From NCBI GenBank assembly GCA_001791615.1, contig MGEY01000001.1, forward strand, positions 11,907 to 30,406: 18,500 nt of DNA. Direction: 5' to 3'. This stretch comes from Candidatus Uhrbacteria bacterium RIFOXYA2_FULL_40_9 (GTDB lineage Bacteria > Patescibacteriota > Patescibacteriia > UBA9934 > GWF2-40-263). Positions 14,132-18,500 of this stretch are shown here, piece after piece. The first letter of the stretch is position 1, and every line of letters begins with the position of its first letter. The notes under the pieces were generated by a model. That model was given only the letters and a program-made list of their open reading frames with translations. It searched no databases and was not told where the DNA came from. The position numbers and the translations under genes were made by a program.

Positions 14132-15617
14132 ATTTTGAAATCAATTTCAAAAGTGTTCTGACACCATGTCCTGTTGCCCCTTGTTTTGTGTAAGGATCAA
14201 TTGTTTTTTCTGCAAAACTTGGTCCTGCAATATCAAGATGTGCCCAAGGAATTTTTCCGACAAATTCTTGCAAAAATAGTCCTGCTGTTAATGCCCCTCC
14301 CCATCTTCCCGCAATATTCTTATAATCAGCAATCGGAGATTTTAACAGTTTTCGATAGTTTTTTTCCAAAGGTAATTCCCATATTTTTTCCCCAGAAAAC
14401 TCTGTGGCTTCTTTTAATCTTGCAACTAATTCTGCATCATTGGACATCACTCCTGTAATTTCTTCCCCAAGAGCAACCACACAAGCCCCAGTTAATGTTG
14501 CAAGGTCAATGATGCTGTCTGGTTTTTGTTTAGATGCATAAAGTAATGCATCTGCAAGAGTGAGTCGTCCTTCTGCATCTGTATCTAAAACTTCAATGGT
14601 TTTTTTATTCATGACCTGGATGATATCGCCTGGTCTAAGGGCTTTACCCGATGGCATATTTTCGCAAGCAGCAAAAATTCCATGTACTTCGCATCTTGGA
14701 ACAAGATGATCAATAACAGAAAAAACCCCAAGCACAGCAGCAGCTCCAGCCATATCAATCTTCATATTCTTCATTGCTTCAGAAGGTTTCAAAGAAAGAC
14801 CACCAGAATCAAAGGTTAATGCTTTTCCCACAAGTGCAATTTTCTTTTTTGTTTTCTTTGTAGGTTTGTAAATAAGATGAACTAAATACGGAGGATGATC
14901 TGATCCTTGAGCTACACTTAAAATTCCACCAGCCCCCATTTTTTGGAGCTGTTCTTGATTAAATACTTTGAGTTGTATGTTCTTTTTTCCCTTAGCCAAA
15001 GCTTTTGCAACAAGCATTAAATCTTCAGGGGTTAAATGTTGACCTGGAATATTTCCTAAATTGCGTGCAAACATGGTCGCTTGTGCAGCAAGTTGTCCTT
15101 GTACAATCCCCTTTTCTGATAATCGAACATTCTTTCCCTTTGCTGTCACAAAAGTGATCAAATCTGGAAAACGATCTTTAATCTTTTTATACTTTCCGAA
15201 CGTATAACTTGCGAGCAAAATCCCTTCTGTCATAACTTGACTTATGTCATCAACAGAATATTCTTCAAACACGTCTGAAAGATGCTGTACCACCAAATGC
15301 TTAACTTTCCAGTTTTTTATTTCATGATAAGCAGCGGCACAAGCCTGCCTGATGGTTTCAAGAGTGATTTCCTCTTTTTCCCCAAGACCTACAATCAAGA
15401 CTCTTTTTACAGGAAGTGCTTGATGTGTTCGTATAAAAACAGTTTGATTTGCTAATCCTTTATAACCTTCTTCTTGGATAATCTCTTTAATGCAACCATT
15501 TAAACGAAGATTGACTTCTTCTAATTCATGAGGAATTTGTTTCTTTATAATTTTTGGAGAAAAAATAATAAGAACATCTGCTTTTTCCTCTAAAAAATGA
15601 CCTTTTTTTATTTGCAT
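14130..15617 (-). CDS. pepA: Leucyl aminopeptidase (M17 family)
   Basis: 495 residues. The C-terminal catalytic domain has the full two-zinc site: K265, D270, D288, D347 and E349, with catalytic K277 and R351. Each is exactly 5 less than the E. coli PepA number, so the alignment is unambiguous. Motifs are ALTFDSGGLSLKPS and DTDAEGRLTLADAL (usual NTDAEGRL). The N-terminal domain is less conserved. It removes N-terminal residues from peptides in the cytoplasm; in E. coli it also binds DNA, which cannot be judged here. A promoter lies in the end of the upstream gene. No Shine-Dalgarno is visible before the ATG at 15617. Confidence 0.96.
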   Translation of the reverse strand: MQIKKGHFLEEKADVLIIFSPKIIKKQIPHELEEVNLRLNGCIKEIIQEEGYKGLANQTVFIRTHQALPVKRVLIVGLGEKEEITLETIRQACAAAYHEIKNWKVKHLVVQHLSDVFEEYSVDDISQVMTEGILLASYTFGKYKKIKDRFPDLITFVTAKGKNVRLSEKGIVQGQLAAQATMFARNLGNIPGQHLTPEDLMLVAKALAKGKKNIQLKVFNQEQLQKMGAGGILSVAQGSDHPPYLVHLIYKPTKKTKKKIALVGKALTFDSGGLSLKPSEAMKNMKIDMAGAAAVLGVFSVIDHLVPRCEVHGIFAACENMPSGKALRPGDIIQVMNKKTIEVLDTDAEGRLTLADALLYASKQKPDSIIDLATLTGACVVALGEEITGVMSNDAELVARLKEATEFSGEKIWELPLEKNYRKLLKSPIADYKNIAGRWGGALTAGLFLQEFVGKIPWAHLDIAGPSFAEKTIDPYTKQGATGHGVRTLLKLISK

Positions 15618-15621
15618 ATGG

Positions 15622-15653
15622 ATAAAATAAAATAAGCTTTTCAGCTTATTTTT
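15622..15653 (-). terminator. Terminator of the small membrane-protein pair, in the pepA leader
   Basis: On the reverse strand, a 10-bp AT-rich stem (15643-15652 with 15629-15638) capped by a GAAA tetraloop is followed by a T-rich tail (ATTTTAT). It lies between the 15671 stop and the pepA start. Confidence 0.6.
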
Positions 15654-15655
15654 GA

Positions 15656-15684
15656 ATCATACCTGTATTGTTACATGTTCTGAA
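15656..15684 (-). promoter_or_regulatory. Probable pepA promoter
   Basis: On the reverse strand, -35 TTCAGA (15679-15684, 4 of 6) and -10 TATGAT (15656-15661, 5 of 6) are separated by 17 nt. The -35 lies inside the last codons of the 15671 gene. The predicted start near 15649 falls inside the terminator stem, so pepA transcripts from here would not form that hairpin. Confidence 0.5.
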
Positions 15685-16027
15685 CAAAAATTTCAAATGA
15701 AAAAATACCAGGAAGGGTCATAACAAAAAAGACAAAAAGAGCAGAAAGAAAAAACCAGAAGACATTCTCCCTTTGGTGAGAACAATCTTTATTACGATAC
15801 CAACACAGCATGAGAAACAAACTCACAAGATAAATAATGCTTGCACTGAAATAGAGTCCTGAGACAACTCCAAACCTCTCTGAGAAAACAAACCACTCAT
15901 AAAATACATCAACCCGTGTAACAAGAAGATTAAGAATCCATGCAAAGGTAAGTGTTACAGCTGCAGCAAAAGTCGCTGCAAGGGCAAGGGATTCTGGAAT
16001 GTGTTTTTTTAAAAAACGTTTAAACAT
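15671..16027 (-). CDS. Small membrane protein, unknown
   Basis: 118 residues; family not recognised. A basic N-terminus (FKRFLKKH) is followed by three predicted membrane helices at about 14-36, 55-76 and 89-111. The basic stretch WYRNKDCSHQR between helices 2 and 3 suggests a cytoplasmic loop. It begins 6 nt after the stop of the 145-residue membrane protein upstream, so the two are probably co-transcribed and may form one complex. No enzyme motif is visible. Confidence 0.75.
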   Translation of the reverse strand: MFKRFLKKHIPESLALAATFAAAVTLTFAWILNLLVTRVDVFYEWFVFSERFGVVSGLYFSASIIYLVSLFLMLCWYRNKDCSHQRENVFWFFLSALFVFFVMTLPGIFSFEIFVQNM

Positions 16028-16033
16028 AGACTT

Positions 16034-16471
16034 TTAAATGAGAGATTCGCAGGCAATAGAAAGTGTTGAGACAAAACTAACAAGAATCATAGCGATCAAT
16101 GTGACTCTATACCATTTTGCATGATTTTCCTGAATCCGATCTTTATAAGCTAAAAGAATAAGGATTGAAGAAGGCAAAAGAAAAAGTGGTGCTTGAACGA
16201 TTAAAAAACGATGAGTGGACAGTGAGGCAGAAAGCTCTGCAACCGCACCTTGAAGATAAAAAGTACCTTGAACTCCTGCAAGATCAATCCACAAGATACC
16301 AATAAATAAAAATTCAATGAGACAAAGAAGGATCAGAAGAATCCGATAAATCTTTGGACAGATTTTTAACAAGAAGACTAAAGGAAGAACTGCCCCAAAC
16401 AAAATCATGACAAGTCCAAAAAGAATAAGACCTGGATCGATAAGAGAAAGTAAATCAAGAAAAGAAAACAT
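16034..16471 (-). CDS. Four-helix membrane protein, unknown
   Basis: 145 residues; family not recognised. Four predicted membrane helices lie at about 12-36, 42-62, 88-109 and 121-141, with a short polar stretch (70-87) between helices 2 and 3. It carries no motif that I can name. It is the first gene of a two-gene unit of small membrane proteins. The start ATG at 16471 has no clear Shine-Dalgarno and no clear promoter was identified upstream. Confidence 0.75.
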   Translation of the reverse strand: MFSFLDLLSLIDPGLILFGLVMILFGAVLPLVFLLKICPKIYRILLILLCLIEFLFIGILWIDLAGVQGTFYLQGAVAELSASLSTHRFLIVQAPLFLLPSSILILLAYKDRIQENHAKWYRVTLIAMILVSFVSTLSIACESLI

Positions 16472-16541
16472 AGTTTGAAGTAAATATCTTTATCTAGTTT
16501 ATCACAAGATAAATAATTCGCCCATAAAAATCACTTGAGCT

Positions 16542-16574
16542 ATCATTGTTTGAATGATCACTTATATGATCGAT
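16542..16574. promoter_or_regulatory. Dyad cluster between divergent genes, possible operator
   Basis: ATCATT (16542-16547) and AATGAT (16553-16558) form a 6-bp inverted repeat with a 5-nt spacer. The palindrome TGATCA (16555-16560) overlaps it, and TGATCG / ATCGAT follow at 16567-16574. The cluster ends 10 nt upstream of the -35 at 16584. A DNA-binding regulator could act here; no direct evidence. Confidence 0.35.
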
Positions 16575-16583
16575 AACGACTCA

Positions 16584-16612
16584 TTGACAATTCTTTCTGC
16601 AATCGCTATACT
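16584..16612 (+). promoter_or_regulatory. Near-consensus promoter of the 38-residue sORF unit
   Basis: Perfect -35 TTGACA (16584-16589), a 17-nt spacer, and -10 TATACT (16607-16612, 5 of 6). It is one of the two strongest promoters in the window. Predicted transcription start is near 16619, about 17 nt before the ATG. Confidence 0.85.
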
Positions 16613-16635
16613 CCCAGCACATTAATCCATACCTT

Positions 16636-16752
16636 ATGCCTGGAAAACGCAAACAAATCCGAACAAAGTGGAAGGCTGATCGCAAAGTGCAACTTGCAGA
16701 AAACCGCAGACAAAAAGCCCTTCGCATCATCAAAGCACAAGAAACAGAATAA
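16636..16752 (+). CDS. 38-residue strongly basic small protein
   Basis: ATG at 16636-16638 to TAA at 16750-16752, 38 codons. The peptide is MPGKRKQIRTKWKADRKVQL followed by a second half ending in KAQETE. It has about thirteen Lys/Arg against four acidic residues, one Trp (W12) and no Cys. It is probably a helix that binds RNA or a nucleoprotein (inference). No known ribosomal or regulatory small protein was recognised. There is no Shine-Dalgarno in the short leader, in line with several neighbours. Support for the unit is structural: near-consensus promoter, then this frame, then a strong terminator, on a compact transcript of about 185 nt. A non-coding RNA is the main alternative. Confidence 0.62.
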   Translation: MPGKRKQIRTKWKADRKVQLAENRRQKALRIIKAQETE

Positions 16753-16774
16753 CACTCATTTTCAAAAGGTGTTA
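16750..16774 (+). other. Hairpin at the end of the sORF
   Basis: TAACAC (16750-16755, including the stop codon) pairs with GTGTTA (16769-16774). Inside the loop, TTTT and AAAA (16759-16762 and 16764-16767) can pair further. There is no T run directly after, so it may protect or structure the 3' part of the transcript rather than end it. Confidence 0.4.
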
Positions 16775-16775
16775 C

Positions 16776-16804
16776 AAAAAAACCGCGCAAAGCGCGATTT
16801 TTTT
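16776..16804. terminator. Bidirectional terminator shared by the sORF and the 16803 gene
   Basis: Stem CGCGC (16784-16788) / GCGCG (16792-16796) with a 3-nt loop. On + it is followed by A and seven T (16798-16804); on - the complementary side gives G and seven T (16776-16782). It serves both convergent units. Confidence 0.88.
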
Positions 16805-17426
16805 ATTTTATCATTTCTCCTTCAAGAACATGCAATCCTGAAGTTGAATCTCCATCATCCCATTCACTCGTAACCACGTAAAAACTCATTCCTGTAAGAT
16901 TCTCATTTGACTCATAGGTATTTATGTACCCTTCATCGACTGCCATTAATTTACCTGTGGAAAGAATTTTCATCTCTTCTCCGCGCTTAACAATCCATCC
17001 TTCAAAATACATTCCTTCTTGAAGTTCAGGTAAATCACCTGCTGAAACAAATAACTTATAAACCCCATCATGGAAAGTCGCTTTTGCAACCCCATGACTC
17101 CCTCCTCCGGTCACATCAGCAAGAGCCCCTTGATATGCATAAGCTACAAGCTTCATTTCTTCCATTTCAATCGCATCAAGGACTATTTGCTTATCATCAT
17201 AAAGAGTTGTTGCCTTTTGGCTCATAAAAAGGATTTCTTCATCATCCATGATAAGCCCGCTTTCTTTTGCATTTTCCAAAATTTCATTTCGGTTTATCTG
17301 TTCATTTCCCTGTGAAAAAGAACCATCTGTTTTTAATTGTAAACACCCAATACCTGGAAAAACAAGCACAAAAAGGGCTACAAGAACGAAAAGATGGCTA
17401 AAACGAAGTTCTTTAATAAATGTCAT
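16803..17426 (-). CDS. Exported, possibly lipid-anchored beta-rich protein
   Basis: 207 residues. An N-terminal signal-like hydrophobic segment (about 10-24) ends at PGIGC, with C28. The box is atypical at -3 (G), so lipidation is uncertain. The C-terminal part (about 92-205) resembles the extracellular anti-sigma-K/RskA-like or CHRD-like beta domains: ADVTGGGSHGVAKATFHDG, AGDLPELQEGMYFEGWIV (142-146 EGWIV), ILSTGKL, and SEWDDGD then LHVLEG. This resemblance is from memory of such patterns and no search was run. The start at 17426 is chosen at the signal peptide; an upstream in-frame extension would run over the promoter and the neighbouring gene. It has its own promoter and terminator. Confidence 0.75.
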   Translation of the reverse strand: MTFIKELRFSHLFVLVALFVLVFPGIGCLQLKTDGSFSQGNEQINRNEILENAKESGLIMDDEEILFMSQKATTLYDDKQIVLDAIEMEEMKLVAYAYQGALADVTGGGSHGVAKATFHDGVYKLFVSAGDLPELQEGMYFEGWIVKRGEEMKILSTGKLMAVDEGYINTYESNENLTGMSFYVVTSEWDDGDSTSGLHVLEGEMIK

Positions 17427-17442
17427 ATTTTTGCTGATGGCA

Positions 17443-17472
17443 ATTATACCGTCACATTTTAATGAATGCAAA
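17443..17472 (-). promoter_or_regulatory. Promoter of the exported-protein gene
   Basis: On the reverse strand, a perfect -10 TATAAT (17443-17448) is preceded by TTTGCA (17467-17472) at 18-nt spacing or TTGCAT at 17 nt. The -35 match is partial. The start would lie about 10 nt before the ATG. Confidence 0.6.
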
Positions 17473-17492
17473 GGGGTTGTACACAAAATATG

Positions 17493-17524
17493 AAGAAAAT
17501 AAATGCACTGTCTTAAACAGTGCA
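17493..17524 (-). terminator. Terminator of the ADP-ribosylglycohydrolase gene
   Basis: On the reverse strand, TGCACTG / CAGTGCA (17518-17524 with 17504-17510) forms a 7-bp stem with a 7-nt loop holding the stop codon. It is followed by ATTTATTTTC. The T run is interrupted, so moderate strength is expected. Confidence 0.7.
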
Positions 17525-18448
17525 AAAAGCGTACTTTGCCATAAGTTTTGTTCCAATCAACTGTAAATAGTCTTTTCCTACTCCTGGATTGCCAGGTTCC
17601 AAGTAAGTTTCCAAAAAAGAAGGAAGTCTTTCTTGTTTCATACGCACTGAAGCAATCCCCCAAGCAATCGCTGCAACAGAATCTGTATCCCCACCAAAAA
17701 GAATCAAGGTCTTCATTATGTCCATTAATGAATGTCCTCGAACAAGAAGATGATAGACCGCATGAACCGTATTGATTCCTACTCCTTCTCCACCGTGATC
17801 TTTCCGATTTATGACCGGCCCTGACCATGGTTCTTGCATTTTCTGAATCCATTTTTCTTGCTCAGGTAAATGTGCCATTAGATATTCATGGAGTCTTGAA
17901 AAAGAAGCATCTTCATACAAAGCAAAATGTGACATCAGAGCAACACATTGTGCAGAAAAAATCCCTGCAGGTGTCGCATGTGTAAGAAGCACTTGCATTG
18001 CTGAAGCATTCAAAACTGATTTCACAGAAGGAAGGACACCCAATGGAACAGAACGCATCGCTGCCCCGTTCTTATCAGAATGAGAATTGATCATGTTCAA
18101 AAACTCTTGTCCACTTTGTGTCTTCTCAAGAAAAGCTTGAAAGTGGCGCGCATATCCTTTCCGTTGTCCACCTAAACGAAACTGACGTACATAGGCATTG
18201 GCAAACATGAGCGGGGTAAAAGGTGCTTGATATTCGATAAGAACCTGTGCATTTGCCACGGACATTTCTGTATCATCAGAGTAAATTCCAGGCTCTTGAT
18301 GAAGAACAGGATGTGACAAATACTCTTGAAATAGAGAAGCTTGATGAAACAAATCAGGAAAAGCTTTTGGATCAACATATTCAACAGCAAGAGCATAGGC
18401 ATCAGCCATAGCAATATAAACAAGCATTCGCGGGTGTGGATACTTCAT
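17513..18448 (-). CDS. ADP-ribosylglycohydrolase (DraG/ADPRH family)
   Basis: 311 residues. The family's metal-site signatures are present: YSDDTEM (56-62; usual TDDTxM), NGAAMRSVPLG (127-137), THATPAG (156-162) and FGGDTDSVAAIA (251-262; D254 and D256). In this family two Mg2+ or Mn2+ ions position ADP-ribose, and ADP-ribosyl groups are removed from Arg or other residues of proteins, or small ADP-ribose compounds are hydrolysed. The N-terminal IAMADAYALAVEY matches the usual GxxxGDAxGxPxE, with the Gly residues replaced by Ala. The start has AGGAG 5 nt upstream. No ADP-ribosyltransferase partner is visible in the window. Confidence 0.93.
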   Translation of the reverse strand: MKYPHPRMLVYIAMADAYALAVEYVDPKAFPDLFHQASLFQEYLSHPVLHQEPGIYSDDTEMSVANAQVLIEYQAPFTPLMFANAYVRQFRLGGQRKGYARHFQAFLEKTQSGQEFLNMINSHSDKNGAAMRSVPLGVLPSVKSVLNASAMQVLLTHATPAGIFSAQCVALMSHFALYEDASFSRLHEYLMAHLPEQEKWIQKMQEPWSGPVINRKDHGGEGVGINTVHAVYHLLVRGHSLMDIMKTLILFGGDTDSVAAIAWGIASVRMKQERLPSFLETYLEPGNPGVGKDYLQLIGTKLMAKYAFCTV

Positions 18449-18500
18449 GGTTTCTCCTTAGAAAGAACTTAAGCTACCTTACAAAAGATAGAGAATTTGT

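Noticed and set aside
16472..16530. Promoter for the two membrane-protein genes
   Set aside because: TTGTGA with TTTACT and other pairs can be chosen in this AT-rich stretch, but none is better than chance.
16619..16804. A known small RNA such as SRP RNA, 6S or tmRNA at the sORF unit
   Set aside because: No GGAAG-type SRP loop, tag-peptide frame or long 6S-like stem was seen. A novel non-coding RNA is not excluded.
17427..17852. Upstream extension of the 16803 gene into the ADP-ribosylglycohydrolase region
   Set aside because: It would run through a promoter and a terminator, overlaps an established gene in another frame, and places a good signal peptide in mid-protein.
1..18500. TGA read as glycine or tryptophan, as in some candidate phyla
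   Set aside because: TGA ends atpH, cvpA and the 13616 gene at positions that fit family ends and neighbouring starts, and the other frames are free of internal TGA.
1..18500. Mobile elements, CRISPR arrays, tRNA or rRNA genes
   Set aside because: No transposase, repeat-spacer pattern, cloverleaf or rRNA-like stretch was found by reading; base use looks uniform across the window.

Overview
The window reads as ordinary chromosomal DNA of a small-genome, moderately AT-rich bacterium. The genetic code is standard: TGA ends several genes (delta subunit, CvpA, the membrane protein at 13616) and is not read as Gly or Trp. Several features point to the Candidate Phyla Radiation (Patescibacteria, possibly Peregrinibacteria-like): a very short F1 delta subunit, a short RsmI, a TatD with an insert, a DUF3179 protein, and many genes without a Shine-Dalgarno sequence. 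The lineage is an inference from protein character; no marker-gene phylogeny was run. No mobile element, CRISPR array, tRNA or rRNA was seen.

Layout. (1) Positions 1-404 (+) hold the 3' end of rlmN, which meets the leftward genes at a bidirectional terminator. (2) Positions 7471-420 (-) hold a complete F-type ATP synthase operon, atpZ/I-B-E-F-H-A-G-D-C. It is driven by a consensus sigma70-type promoter (7493-7521) and ends with a very small beta-carbonic-anhydrase-like gene 4 nt after atpC. The c subunit lacks the Na+ ligands, so H+ coupling is inferred. (3) Positions 8020-7565 (-) hold an unknown gene with its own promoter and terminator. (4) Positions 13472-8127 (-) hold a tight housekeeping run: DUF3179 protein, slipin (SPFH), rsmI, metG, cvpA-like, tatD. 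(5) Positions 13616-14056 (+) hold a lone Gly/Cys-rich membrane protein with promoter, strong RBS, structured leader and terminator. (6) Positions 16471-14130 (-) hold two small unknown membrane proteins followed by pepA. (7) Positions 16584-16804 (+) hold a compact promoter-sORF-terminator unit for a 38-residue very basic peptide. (8) Positions 18448-16803 (-) hold an ADP-ribosylglycohydrolase and a secreted or lipoprotein-like beta-rich protein, each with its own terminator.

How the genes work together. The ATP synthase cluster is one energy-coupling machine. The RsmI/MetG/RlmN genes serve rRNA modification and translation, and TatD, PepA and the ADP-ribosylglycohydrolase are hydrolytic housekeeping enzymes. 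The parts least explained by known biology are the 38-residue peptide unit, the isolated membrane protein at 13616, the paired small membrane proteins and the mini carbonic anhydrase attached to the atp operon.
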